A stretch of 64,000 nt of DNA, from positions 62,001-126,000 of the forward strand of contig NZ_SSXV01000011.1 in the NCBI RefSeq assembly GCF_009469595.2. The letters run 5' to 3'. The position numbers and the translations under genes were made by a program. Within the stretch, counting starts at the first letter, position 1, and each line of letters begins with the position of its first letter. The notes beneath the pieces were generated by a model. The model saw only the letters and a program-made list of their open reading frames with translations, was not told the origin of the DNA and searched no databases. Below are positions 52,493-61,878 of the stretch, one piece after another. This stretch comes from Thauera sp. 2A1 (GTDB taxonomy: Bacteria > Pseudomonadota > Gammaproteobacteria > Burkholderiales > Rhodocyclaceae).

Positions 52493-53515
52493 TCAATCGA
52501 AGATGCCGCGGATGTCCACCGACGAGCGCCGGCCGATTTCCCAGAAGTGCGCCGACAGCCACTCGAGCGCATGCGCGCGGCCGCGGTCGCGCAGCATCTG
52601 CAGGAAGGCCAGGCTGGTGGTGAGCTTCGTCTCCGCGGCAAGCTGGCTCATCAGCTCGTCGTCGGCGACGAGGTGGAAATTCAGCCGCTTCAGGCGCCGC
52701 TCCAGTCGCCCCAGCGGCAACACCGAGCGGCTGGCGTACTCGCGCGCATGGGCAAGCGAGCGCATCTCGCGCAGGAAGGTGGCATTGAACGCCAGGTCCA
52801 TCTGCCTGCCGCGGATTTCCTCCGCGCTGCGGGGAGTCTCTCCGTGCAACAGGGGGCTCAGCAGCACCAGCAGGATGTCGCTCGCGTCGCAGTCGTACAC
52901 CAGCGGGAAGACTGCGGGGTTGGCCGAATAGCCGCCGTCCCAGTACGGCTCGCCGTCGACCTCGATGGTGTGATGGATGGATGGCAGGCAGGCGGACGCA
53001 AGCAGCGCCGCGGCGCTCAGCTCGCGCGTGCGGAACAGCCGCAGGCGGCCGGTGTTCGCGTGGGTGGCGGCAATGAAGAGCTTGAGCGGACTGCGTGCCC
53101 GCAAGCGGTCGAAGTCGATCTGGGCGCTGACGATGTCGCGCAGCGGATTGATGTCGAACGGATTGAGCTGCGAGGGGGAGAACTGCCGCGCCCAGTAAAG
53201 CAGCATCTTGACGCCGGGCGCCACGCTGCCGTTCTCGGCATCCGCGCCAACGCTCAAGTCGAACGGCGCGCTGCTCGCCACCGCCTCCCAGAAGCGCGCG
53301 AGCGCCTCGCGCGCGCCATCCTGGCCGCCCTTCGCCAGGCCGTCGGCCAGCACCACCGCATTCATCGCCCCGGCGCTGGTGCCGCTGATGCCTTCGAAAT
53401 CAAGCCGGCCGTCCTCGAGCAGCGCATCGAGCACACCCCAGGTGAACGCACCATGGGCGCCCCCACCCTGCAGGGCCAGGCTGACACGGTTTGTGCTGCG
53501 GGAACCGAAGAACAT
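52493..53515 (-). CDS. Patatin-like phospholipase
   Basis: A 340-residue esterase from the ATG at 53515 (a TTG at 53521 is the alternative). The oxyanion motif LQGGGAHGAFTWGVL, nucleophile elbow GISGTSAGA and the catalytic Asp in YWDGGYSANP complete the Ser-Asp dyad. It would release acyl chains from lipids or polyesters in the cytoplasm or at a granule or membrane surface. The promoter carries a TGCTGCA-type motif (53546-53562) shared with the J-domain gene. Bacterial patatins include PHA depolymerases, which this could be if the motif is a PhaR site. Confidence 0.88.
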   Translation of the reverse strand: MFFGSRSTNRVSLALQGGGAHGAFTWGVLDALLEDGRLDFEGISGTSAGAMNAVVLADGLAKGGQDGAREALARFWEAVASSAPFDLSVGADAENGSVAPGVKMLLYWARQFSPSQLNPFDINPLRDIVSAQIDFDRLRARSPLKLFIAATHANTGRLRLFRTRELSAAALLASACLPSIHHTIEVDGEPYWDGGYSANPAVFPLVYDCDASDILLVLLSPLLHGETPRSAEEIRGRQMDLAFNATFLREMRSLAHAREYASRSVLPLGRLERRLKRLNFHLVADDELMSQLAAETKLTTSLAFLQMLRDRGRAHALEWLSAHFWEIGRRSSVDIRGIFD

Positions 53516-53545
53516 GAACAACTCCGAAGTTCGGGAAACGTCTTA

Positions 53546-53562
53546 ATGTTGCATTGCAGCAT
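53546..53562 (-). promoter_or_regulatory. TGCTGCA-type operator-like motif before the patatin gene
   Basis: On the minus strand the sequence is ATGCTGCAATGCAACAT, 31 bases upstream of the patatin ATG. It matches TTGCTGCAGTACAACAT at 39812-39828 at 14 of 17 positions. TGC-GCA half-sites resemble PhaR-type repressor sites. Confidence 0.4.
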
Positions 53563-53611
53563 CCAAACTGCAAGCCCTTCCCGTTACCGGAAATGTCAGC
53601 CGCCCCTGGCC

Positions 53612-54526
53612 TCAGACGGCCCCTGCCCGCCCCCAGCCGCGGGGCGCCGCGAACGCGTCGACCAGGAAGTCCACCAGCGCCCGCACCTTGACGGAAAGAT
53701 GCTTGCGCGACGGATAGACGGCAAAGATGCCGATCTCCGGGCCGCGGCAATCGGGCAGGACTTCAACCAGTCGGCCGGCAGCAATGTCGTCGCTGACCAG
53801 GAAGTCGGGCTGCAGCACGATGCCCTGGTGCGCCAGCGCCACCGCACGGCAGGTGTCGCCGTTGTTGGTGCGCATGCGCGGACGCGTGAGCACTTCGCGC
53901 TCGCCGTCGGGCGTGCTGAAGCGCCACTGGTCGCCCTGCGCCGCATAGGTGTAGGCGATGACCGGATGGCGGGCAAGGTCCTCGACGCTGGCAGGGCTGC
54001 CGTTGCGCGCCAGGTATTCCGGGCTGGCGCAGGCAAGGATCCGGGTCGACGCCAGCCGCCGGTAGACCAGGCTGGAGTCCTCCAGCCGGCTGATGCGCAC
54101 GATGACGTCGAAGCCCTCCTCCACCACATCGACCATACGGTCGGCCAGCGTCACCTCCAGTTCGACGTCCGGATAGCGCTCCATGAACGGCCCCCACAAC
54201 GGCGCCAGATGCAGGATGCCAAAGGAAAAGGGCGCGTTGATGCGCAACCGCCCCACCGGGTGGCCGGTGACCACACCCACGGCGCTGTCGGCCTCCTCCA
54301 CTTCGGCGAGGATCTGCTTGCAGCGGCCGTAGTAGGCACGACCGGCCTCGGTCAGCGACAGGCGGCGGGTCGTGCGCTGCAACAGGCGGGCACCCAGGCG
54401 GGCCTCCAGCTCCATCACGCCGCGCGACACCGCGGCCTTGGTGACACGCAGCAGGTCAGCGGCGCCGACGAAGCTGCCGGCCTCCACCACGGCGATGAAA
54501 CTCTCCATTTCGCGAAAGCGGTCCAT
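53612..54526 (-). CDS. LysR-family regulator (CrgA-like) divergent from the dioxygenase operon
   Basis: A 304-residue LysR-type regulator with the helix-turn-helix SFVGAADLLRVTKAAVSRGV, then RLLQRTTRRLSLTEAG and an effector domain (LRINAPFSFGILHLAPLWG), typical of the CrgA/DsdC-like branch. It is divergent from the DODA-cytochrome b561-esterase operon, with a 132-base shared region containing a TTGAC palindrome. It probably controls that operon; the effector is unknown. Confidence 0.88.
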   Translation of the reverse strand: MDRFREMESFIAVVEAGSFVGAADLLRVTKAAVSRGVMELEARLGARLLQRTTRRLSLTEAGRAYYGRCKQILAEVEEADSAVGVVTGHPVGRLRINAPFSFGILHLAPLWGPFMERYPDVELEVTLADRMVDVVEEGFDVIVRISRLEDSSLVYRRLASTRILACASPEYLARNGSPASVEDLARHPVIAYTYAAQGDQWRFSTPDGEREVLTRPRMRTNNGDTCRAVALAHQGIVLQPDFLVSDDIAAGRLVEVLPDCRGPEIGIFAVYPSRKHLSVKVRALVDFLVDAFAAPRGWGRAGAV

Positions 54527-54658
54527 GGAGCATTGTCAATCAGTCATTGACAGTCAATCAAGCGCGGGATCATTTATCGATCCACTGGCGAGCAATAGAC
54601 TGCAAGCATCGGCACGGCACCGCCTCCCTGGTGCGCCACTTCACGGGACGACCCGACC
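54527..54658. promoter_or_regulatory. LysR divergent control region with a TTGAC palindrome
   Basis: ATTGACAGTCAAT (54546-54558) is a perfect palindrome around one base, and GTCAATCA occurs twice as an 18-base-spaced direct repeat (54535-54542 and 54553-54560). Both overlap T-N11-A spacing. The sites lie within 35 bases of the LysR start and about 100 bases before the dioxygenase ATG. Confidence 0.5.
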
Positions 54659-55477
54659 ATGAAACTTCCCACCCTGTTCATTTCGCACGGCGCCCCCACC
54701 TTCGCCGTGGAACCCGGCCGCCTTGGCCCGCTGCTCGGCAAGCTGGGGCGCGCCCTGCCGCGGCCGCGCGCCATCGTCGTGCTGTCGCCGCACTGGATGA
54801 GCCGCCGGCTGGAAGTGACCGCCAGCCCGCGGCCCGACACCGTGCATGACTTCGGCGGCTTCCCGCGCGTGCTGTACACCCTGCAGTATCCCGCGCCCGG
54901 CGCGCTCGACGTGGCCTCGGAGGTGATCGCGCAGCTCGCCCACAGCGGCCTGAACGCAACGCCGAACGAGCACCAGGGTCTCGACCATGGAGCCTGGGTG
55001 CCGCTGATGCACCTCTATCCCGAGGCGGACATCCCGGTGATCCAGTTGTCGCAGCCCGCAAGCCCCTCGCCGCTGGCGCTGCTCGAACTCGGTCGGGCGC
55101 TGGCGCCGCTGCGCGAGCGGGGTATCCTGATCGTCGCCTCCGGCAGCATGACGCACAACCTGTACGAATTCCGCCTTGCAGGCGCCGACGAACCCTATGC
55201 CCAGGCCTTTGCGGACTGGGTATGGCAACGCATCGAGGACGGCGAGCTCGGCGATCTGCTGGACTACCGCAGCAAGGCCCCGGCAGCAGCGCGGGCGCAT
55301 CCCACCGACGAGCACTTCCTGCCGCTGTACTTCGCCATCGGCGCCGCCGGCGAGGACTGGACCCAAGCCACCCGGCTCGAAGGCGGCGTGACCTACGGCG
55401 TGCTGAGCATGGACAGCTTCGTGCTGGGCGCCCGCATCGACGTCGATGTGGCGGCCCCGCAGGGCGTGCCGGCCTGA
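54659..55477 (+). CDS. ygiD: DODA-type class III extradiol dioxygenase (YgiD-like)
   Basis: A 272-residue protein of the LigB superfamily DODA branch. Metal-ligand histidines are in FISHGAPTF, VLSPHWMS and EHQGLDHGAWVPL, with the catalytic His in SGSMTHNLYEF. Homologues include E. coli YgiD (4,5-DOPA extradiol dioxygenase) and zinc- or iron-dependent enzymes of unknown physiological substrate. It begins an operon with cytochrome b561 and an esterase. The grouping LysR, DODA, cytochrome b561 and esterase recurs in proteobacteria as I recall, but its pathway is not settled. Confidence 0.88.
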   Translation: MKLPTLFISHGAPTFAVEPGRLGPLLGKLGRALPRPRAIVVLSPHWMSRRLEVTASPRPDTVHDFGGFPRVLYTLQYPAPGALDVASEVIAQLAHSGLNATPNEHQGLDHGAWVPLMHLYPEADIPVIQLSQPASPSPLALLELGRALAPLRERGILIVASGSMTHNLYEFRLAGADEPYAQAFADWVWQRIEDGELGDLLDYRSKAPAAARAHPTDEHFLPLYFAIGAAGEDWTQATRLEGGVTYGVLSMDSFVLGARIDVDVAAPQGVPA

Positions 55478-55525
55478 GCCAGCCGCCTCGCGGCCACGAT
55501 ATCCAAACTTCATCAAGGAACAGAC

Positions 55526-56065
55526 ATGAAAGCCCGCTACACCCGCACCGCCCGCTCGCTGCACTGGCTGATGGCGCTGGGCATCATCGGCACCTTCGCC
55601 CTCGGCACGTACATGCAAGATCTGCCGCTGTCGCCCACCAAGCTGCAGCTCTATTCCTGGCACAAATGGGCCGGCGTGACGCTCTTCGTGCTGCTGATCC
55701 TGCGCCTGGCGTGGCGCATCACCCATCCCGCACCGCCGCTGCCGGCGACGATGCCCGCCGCATTGCGGCTCGCTGCCCACGCGGCGCACTGGGTGCTGTA
55801 CGCGCTGATGATCATGATCCCGCTCAGCGGCTGGCTGATGAGTTCCGCGAAGGGCTTCCAGACGGTGTGGTTCGGCGTGCTGCCGCTGCCCGACCTGGTC
55901 GGCAAGGACAAGGCGCTCGGTGACCTGCTGCAGGAAGTCCATGAAACGCTCAACTTCACGCTGCTGGCCATCCTGTTGGCCCACGTCGGCGCCGCGCTGA
56001 AGCATCACTTCATCGATCGCGACGACGTGCTGACCCGCATGCTGCCCGCCGCAGACAAACGCTGA
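55526..56065 (+). CDS. Cytochrome b561-family diheme membrane protein
   Basis: A 179-residue four-helix protein. Heme-ligand histidines are seen in TARSLHWLMALGI (helix 1), YSWHKWAGVTLF (helix 2), LLQEVHETLNF (helix 3) and LAHVGAALKHHFI (helix 4). This is the YodB/CybB branch of prokaryotic cytochrome b561, which oxidises quinol or reduces superoxide at the inner membrane. AAGGAA precedes the ATG. It is the second gene of the operon, 48 bases after the dioxygenase. Confidence 0.92.
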   Translation: MKARYTRTARSLHWLMALGIIGTFALGTYMQDLPLSPTKLQLYSWHKWAGVTLFVLLILRLAWRITHPAPPLPATMPAALRLAAHAAHWVLYALMIMIPLSGWLMSSAKGFQTVWFGVLPLPDLVGKDKALGDLLQEVHETLNFTLLAILLAHVGAALKHHFIDRDDVLTRMLPAADKR

Positions 56066-56081
56066 CCGCAGGACACCCCCT

Positions 56082-56771
56082 ATGAACGACCGCCTCCAGC
56101 TTCCCCCTCTCGTCACCGACCTGGGCCTGCCCTACCGCCTGCGGCCCGCACGCGGCAACGCCGCCGGACTCGTGCTGCTGATGCACGGCGTGGGCAGCAA
56201 CGAAACCTCGCTCGCCGGCTTCCTCGGCCTGATCCCCGACGACATCGCCGTCGCACTGGTGCGCTTCCCGATCGAAATGGCGCCGGGTGCCTACAGCGCC
56301 TTCAGTGTCAATTTCACCGCCAGCGGGCCGATGATCGACGCCGACGCCGCCGAAAACAGCCGCCGGTTGCTGGCAAGCTTCGTCGGCGACCTGCAGGCAC
56401 GCACCGGCGTCGCGCCCTCACGCACGTTGGCAGCGGGCTTCAGCCAGGGCGGCATCATGTCGGCGGGCCTCGGCCTGACGCGCCCCGACATCGTTGCCGG
56501 GTTCGCCATCCTGTCCGGCCGCATCCTGCCCGAAATCGCCCCGCTGATCGCCCCGCCGGCGCAGCTCGGCGGGCTCGACGCGCTGATCCTGCATGGCGAC
56601 CAGGACGATCGCCTGCCGGTGGAGTGGGCCGAGCGCAGCGCGTCCCTGCTGCAGCAGCTCGGGGTGCGTTTCGAGCAGAAGCGCTACCCGGCACGGCACG
56701 AGATCACGCCGGCGATGGCGCAGGACTTCGTCGCGTGGGTGACACGCCGGCTCGTCCCGGCGCAGGGCTGA
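56082..56771 (+). CDS. Phospholipase/carboxylesterase-family alpha/beta hydrolase (YpfH-like)
   Basis: A 229-residue alpha/beta hydrolase. The oxyanion strand is LVLLMHGVGSNET, the nucleophile elbow is AAGFSQGGIMSAG, the acid lies in LHGDQDDRLPVEW, and the His in RHEITPAM; the triad is complete. It is in the carboxylesterase/YpfH group that hydrolyses short-chain esters. Third gene of the DODA operon, starting 16 bases after the cytochrome stop. Confidence 0.88.
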   Translation: MNDRLQLPPLVTDLGLPYRLRPARGNAAGLVLLMHGVGSNETSLAGFLGLIPDDIAVALVRFPIEMAPGAYSAFSVNFTASGPMIDADAAENSRRLLASFVGDLQARTGVAPSRTLAAGFSQGGIMSAGLGLTRPDIVAGFAILSGRILPEIAPLIAPPAQLGGLDALILHGDQDDRLPVEWAERSASLLQQLGVRFEQKRYPARHEITPAMAQDFVAWVTRRLVPAQG

Positions 56772-56786
56772 AGCGCAGCGCGCCGT

Positions 56787-57743
56787 TCAGCGCCCGTCGA
56801 GCGCGTCGATGATGCCGGCACCGATCTCGCGCTGGCGGCCAATCGCGCGCGTGATCTGGCCGACGACCTCGACGCGGCGCCGTGCGCCGGCCTCGATCTC
56901 GCTCATCGCGTCACGCGCGCCGTGGGCGAGCTCGCGGCCGCTGTCGGCGACGCGGCTAGTCTCCCGCACCGCGTCGGAGGCATCGCGAGAAGTCAGGCTG
57001 AGATCGGCGGCGATGCGGCCGATGCGCTCGCTCGCGTTTCTCGCCTGCTCGGCGAGCTTGCGCACCTCGTCGGCAACGACCGCGAAGCCGCGTCCCGCCT
57101 CACCCGCACGCGCCGCCTCGATCGCCGCGTTGAGCGCCAGCAGGTTGGTCTGTTCCGAAATCTGCGTGATCGAAGCGACGATGCCGCCGATCTCGCCGGA
57201 TTGCGCCGCCAGCGCCACGAGATCGTCCTGCGCACGCTGCAGGCCGGCGCCGAGCTGCTCGATGGCGTCGCCGGCACGCGCGATCAGGTCGCCGCCAAGG
57301 GCCACTTTTTCGCCGCTCGCCTTCGCCAGCGTGTTGGCCTCGGCCATGTCCGCCACCGCCTGGTCGACCATCGCGAGCAGTTCCTGCGCCAGGCTGCCAG
57401 CGCGCCCGGATGCGCGCTGCAGACCCTGCAATTGCTCGATCTCGGCTGCGGCCGCCGCCTGCGCACCCTGCGCAGCAGTCTCGGCGTCGCGCAATCGCGC
57501 CTGCAGTGCCGCGCTCTGCGCACGCTCGCGCTCGAGCTCGTCCTCCAGCGCAACCAGCGCCTGACCCTGTTGCGAATTCGCCCCGCTGCTCCAGGCGAGC
57601 CATGCCGCAGCGAAGCCCAGGACTGCGGCGGCTGACGCGCAGTAGCGTGCGACGTCGCTGCCCAGGACGGCAGCCACTGCGGACAGCAAGGCGGCAAGGA
57701 GGGCGGCGATCAGGGCACCGACATTGGGTTCGCTTTTTTTCAT
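56787..57743 (-). CDS. Methyl-accepting chemotaxis-type signalling protein
   Basis: A 318-residue protein from the ATG at 57743. Two adjacent hydrophobic segments ([38 protein letters not shown]) form an N-terminal hairpin without a periplasmic sensor domain. A coiled-coil linker follows ([19 protein letters not shown]), then the signalling hairpin tip [23 protein letters not shown] and [17 protein letters not shown]. It is short for a chemoreceptor and probably senses an intracellular or membrane cue. It is convergent with the esterase. Confidence 0.88.
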   Translation of the reverse strand: MKKSEPNVGALIAALLAALLSAVAAVLGSDVARYCASAAAVLGFAAAWLAWSSGANSQQGQALVALEDELERERAQSAALQARLRDAETAAQGAQAAAAAEIEQLQGLQRASGRAGSLAQELLAMVDQAVADMAEANTLAKASGEKVALGGDLIARAGDAIEQLGAGLQRAQDDLVALAAQSGEIGGIVASITQISEQTNLLALNAAIEAARAGEAGRGFAVVADEVRKLAEQARNASERIGRIAADLSLTSRDASDAVRETSRVADSGRELAHGARDAMSEIEAGARRRVEVVGQITRAIGRQREIGAGIIDALDGR

Positions 57744-57913
57744 GACTGGGAAATCGGCTCGGAGGAAACGGGGTATATCAACTAGAACGGCATGTGGCGG
57801 CAAAACTGAAGCACGACGGCAGCCCTTTCCCACCCGGGCTTCGCACTCTATCCTGTATCAGGACGCCGGCAGCGATGCGGGCGCCGGTTCGATCAGCCCC
57901 GGGAGACGCAGAC

Positions 57914-58147
57914 ATGGAAAAGGCAACTCACGACCTCGGCGACCTGTTCCGGCAGCTCGGCCTGCCCGACACACCTGCCGACATCGAGCACTTCGTCTCG
58001 ACCCACCGCCCGCTGCCGCGCGGTACCCGGCTCGCCGACGCCGCGTTCTGGTCGCCCAGCCAGGCGCAGTTCCTGCGCGAGGAAATCCAGGACGACGCCG
58101 ATTGGGCTGAACTCGTCGACACGCTGGCGGCGATGCTCGGCGACTGA
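57914..58147 (+). CDS. DUF2789 family small protein
   Basis: A 77-residue acidic protein, MEKATHDLGDLFRQLGLPD ... FWSPSQAQFLREEIQDDADW. This fits the DUF2789 family of short proteobacterial proteins of unknown function. The ATG at 57914 has GGAGACGCA upstream. An in-frame extension to 57794 has no family character. Confidence 0.8.
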   Translation: MEKATHDLGDLFRQLGLPDTPADIEHFVSTHRPLPRGTRLADAAFWSPSQAQFLREEIQDDADWAELVDTLAAMLGD

Positions 58148-58168
58148 TGCCGGGGCGGCGGCGCGCCG

Positions 58169-58955
<787 letters not shown>

Positions 58956-58972
<17 letters not shown>

Positions 58973-59606
58973 GGCGTTTCTCCAGGCGCTGGAAGAGCCA
59001 GGTCAGCACCAGCGTCATCAGCAGATAGAAGCCGGCCGCGACGACGAAGGGCGTGATCGTGAAATCACGCTGCACGATGCCGCGCGCCGCGCGCAGCAGG
59101 TCGTTGAGCGCGAGCACGTAGATCAGCGACGTGTCCTTCACCAGGGTGATGGTCTCGTTGCTCATCGGCGGCAGGATGCGCTTGACCACCTGCGGCAGCA
59201 CGACGCGGCGCATGGTCTGGCCATAGGTGAAGCCCAGCACCTTGGCGCCCTCGTACTGGCCGCGGTCGATGGACTGGATGCCGGCACGGAAGATCTCCGC
59301 GAAATAGGCCGCGTAGTTGAGCGCGAAGGCTACGATCGCCGCCGGAAAGTCGGGCAGGCGCACGCCCACCACCGGCACGAAGGGCAGCGCGTAGTAGATG
59401 AACAGCAACTGCAGCATCAGTGGCGTGCCGCGCATCAGCCAGATGTAGCCGTTGACCGCCTGGCTGGCGGCGCGGAAGCGCGAGATGCGGATCAGCGCCA
59501 GCGCGAGGCCGAGCGGCACCGCCAGCACCAGGGTGATGACGAAGAGCCTGAGGGTGACCAGCGAGCCTTCGGCAAGCGGCGCGATGATGCTGAGGATGTA
59601 GTCCAT
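58956..59606 (-). CDS. Polar amino acid ABC transporter permease
   Basis: A 216-residue permease of the HisM/GlnP family with about five helices. The signatures include GTPLMLQLLFIYYALPFVP and the coupling loop AYFAEIFRAGIQSIDRGQYEGA ahead of LGFTYGQTMRRVVLPQ. The ATG at 59606 gives a normal N-terminus (MDYILSIIAPLAEGS). One permease gene is present, so it probably works as a homodimer. Confidence 0.92.
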
Positions 59607-59771
59607 TGCGGAGAGCCGGAAGACAGGCCGCGCGCGGGGTGTCGCGGCACGGCGCCCCTGGCCGGGTGAGCGGCGAGGGGCGAAGGTTGATCGCGGCTGT
59701 CGCCGCACCCACAGGTCAGTCTCGTATCAGCCGATTTCGCCTGGATGGGAGCGGCGCTGGGCGCGATGGCA

Positions 59772-59787
59772 GAGCCCGGCCGGGCTC
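59772..59787 (-). terminator. Hairpin after the binding-protein gene, attenuator-like
   Basis: GAGCCCGGCCGGGCTC (59772-59787) is a perfect 16-base palindrome 6 bases after the binding-protein stop and ~165 bases before the permease start, all on the minus strand. It could end part of the transcripts and keep the binding protein more abundant than the membrane parts, as is common in ABC operons. Confidence 0.5.
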
Positions 59788-59792
59788 CGGCC

Positions 59793-60602
59793 TTACTTGA
59801 TGATGTTCTTGCCGAACCACTCGTTGGAGATGCGCGCGGCACTGCCGTCCGCCTTCATCTCGTCCATCGCCTTCTGCAGCTTGCCGAGCAGCGCGGCGTC
59901 GTCCTTGCGCGTGCCGACGCCGTATTCCTCGGTGCCGAAGTTGTCGTCGAGCACGGTGTACGCGCCCGGCTTCTTGGACGTGTAGTAGCGGCCGACGACC
60001 TCATCGAGCACCACCGCGTCGAGGCGACCGGTGGTGAGGTCCATCAGCGCGGTGACGTTGTCGCCGAACTTCTTCAGCTCCTTGAACGACCCCGCGACCG
60101 CGTCCTTCTGCACCGCATCGACCGCGCTGCTGCCGTCCTGGATGCCGACGACCTTGCCGGCGAGATCGGCCTTGGCCTTGATCGCCGAGCCGGCCGGCAC
60201 GACGATGATCTGGTGGTTTTCCATGTAGGGCGCGGTGAAGCCGATGTTCTGCTTGCGCTCCTCGGTGATGGTCAGGCCGTTCCACAGCGCATCGACACGC
60301 TTGCCGTTGAGCTCGGCTTCCTTCGCGCTCCAGTCGATGGGCTTGAACTCGACCTCGAGTCCCAGGCGCTTGGCCGCTTCCTTCGCCAGGTCGATATCGA
60401 AGCCGACGAGCTCGTTCTTCTCGTTGCGGAAACCCATCGGCGGGAAGTTGTCGTCGAGGCCGATCACGATCTTGCTCGCGACGGGCGCAGGCGCGGGCGC
60501 CGCGCCCGACTGCGCCGCCGGCGCCGGTTCGTTCTTGCCACAGCCCGACAGCAGCGCGCCGGCGGTGAGGGACATCATCAGCAGGGAGGTCAACTTCTTC
60601 AT
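59793..60602 (-). CDS. Polar amino acid ABC transporter substrate-binding lipoprotein
   Basis: A 269-residue binding protein from the ATG at 60602. It has a lipoprotein signal (LLMMSLTAGALLSGC) and an Ala/Pro linker, then IVIGLDDNFPPMGFRNE, GFDIDLAKEAAKRLG, DALWNGLTITEERKQ and DLTTGRLDAVVLDEVVGRYY, all typical of the family-3 (SBP_bac_3) glutamine/polar amino acid group. It is the first gene of the operon. The ligand is probably Glu, Gln, Arg or a related amino acid. Confidence 0.93.
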   Translation of the reverse strand: MKKLTSLLMMSLTAGALLSGCGKNEPAPAAQSGAAPAPAPVASKIVIGLDDNFPPMGFRNEKNELVGFDIDLAKEAAKRLGLEVEFKPIDWSAKEAELNGKRVDALWNGLTITEERKQNIGFTAPYMENHQIIVVPAGSAIKAKADLAGKVVGIQDGSSAVDAVQKDAVAGSFKELKKFGDNVTALMDLTTGRLDAVVLDEVVGRYYTSKKPGAYTVLDDNFGTEEYGVGTRKDDAALLGKLQKAMDEMKADGSAARISNEWFGKNIIK

Positions 60603-60772
60603 GATCTTCTGGCCAGGAATGGGGGAAATTCGGGGTCTGGCAGGCAAGTGCGGCACGTTCACCGCATCCGCTGCAACTCGGGCGAGATTGTCCGCCCGAA
60701 GCGGCGGGTGATCAACCCGGGCGCCGCTGACACCATGCCGCGACCGGGCGCGCAGTGCTACATTCGCGCCCC

Positions 60773-61843
60773 ATGCGTATCGAAGACCTCCGCCAGCGCC
60801 TGCGCGCCCTCGGCGCCAAACCCGGCCATGAACAGCGTGTGCTGCGCGCGTGGATACAGGCGCGCCCGCTCGACACGCGGCGCGGCCGCGCCGAGAACTT
60901 CCTGCCGCTGGCGCTGCGCGAAGGCATGCCCGGCCTGCTCGCCGAGCTCGACCGCCTGGCGCACGTCCGCTCCGAGCACCCGGGCGAGGACGGCGCCCGC
61001 CTGCTGGTGGAACTGGCCGACGGCCAGACGGTGGAATCGGTGCTGTTGCCGCGCGGCGGCGTGTGCGTCTCCACCCAGGTCGGCTGCGCGGTGGGCTGCG
61101 TGTTCTGCATGACCGGCCGCGACGGCCTCGTGCGCCAGCTCGACAGCGCCGAGATCGTCGCCCAGGTGGCGCTGGCGCGCGCACGGCAGCCGGTGAAGAA
61201 GGTCGTCTTCATGGGCATGGGCGAACCGGCGCACAACCTCGACAGCGTGCTGGAAGCGATCGACGCGCTCGGCACGCTGGGCGACATCGGCCACAAGAAC
61301 CTCGTCTTCTCCACCGTCGGCGACCGCCGCGTGTTCGAGCGCCTGCCGCAGCGGACGGTGAAGCCGGCGCTGGCGCTGTCGCTGCACACCACCCGCGCCG
61401 AGCTGCGTGCGGCGCTGCTGCCGCGCGCCCCGCAGATTACGCCGGAGGAACTGGTCGAGCTGGGCGAGACCTACGCGCGCGCCACCACCTACCCCATCCA
61501 GTACCAATGGACGCTGCTCGAAGGCATCAACGACAGCGACGAGGAAGTGGAAGGCGTCGCCCGCCTGCTTGCCGGCAAGTACGCGGTGATGAACCTGATC
61601 CCCTACAACGCGGTGCCGGAGCTGGCCTACCGCCGCCCGTCCTGGGAGCGCGCCGCCGCGATGGCGCGCGCGCTGCACCAGCGCGGCGTGCTGACCAAGC
61701 TACGCCATTCCGCGGGCCAGGATGTGGACGGCGGCTGCGGCCAGTTGCGCGCCCGCGCCGCGGCCGCCGGTCTGGTGCCGCAGCCGCGGCACATCCGGCT
61801 GCATGTGCGCAGCGCCGCCGCTGCGCCACGCTCCTCCACCTGA
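60773..61843 (+). CDS. RlmN/Cfr-family radical SAM RNA methyltransferase paralogue
   Basis: A 356-residue enzyme from the ATG at 60773. The radical SAM Cys triad is in QVGCAVGCVFCMTG (CxxxCxxC), followed by VVFMGMGEPAHNLDSVLEAI and NLVFSTVGDR, then the SAM-binding LALSLHTTRAELRAALLPRA. The C-terminal resolving Cys is in DVDGGCGQLRARA. It resembles RlmN but differs at the N-terminus, and in this genome context (no ndk/pilW/hisS neighbours) it may be a second paralogue. It would methylate an adenosine in rRNA or tRNA. Whether it gives a Cfr-like phenotype is unknown. Confidence 0.85.
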   Translation: MRIEDLRQRLRALGAKPGHEQRVLRAWIQARPLDTRRGRAENFLPLALREGMPGLLAELDRLAHVRSEHPGEDGARLLVELADGQTVESVLLPRGGVCVSTQVGCAVGCVFCMTGRDGLVRQLDSAEIVAQVALARARQPVKKVVFMGMGEPAHNLDSVLEAIDALGTLGDIGHKNLVFSTVGDRRVFERLPQRTVKPALALSLHTTRAELRAALLPRAPQITPEELVELGETYARATTYPIQYQWTLLEGINDSDEEVEGVARLLAGKYAVMNLIPYNAVPELAYRRPSWERAAAMARALHQRGVLTKLRHSAGQDVDGGCGQLRARAAAAGLVPQPRHIRLHVRSAAAAPRSST

Positions 61844-61878
61844 CCGGGATCGCGGCACGCGGCTACGGTAGCGACTGC

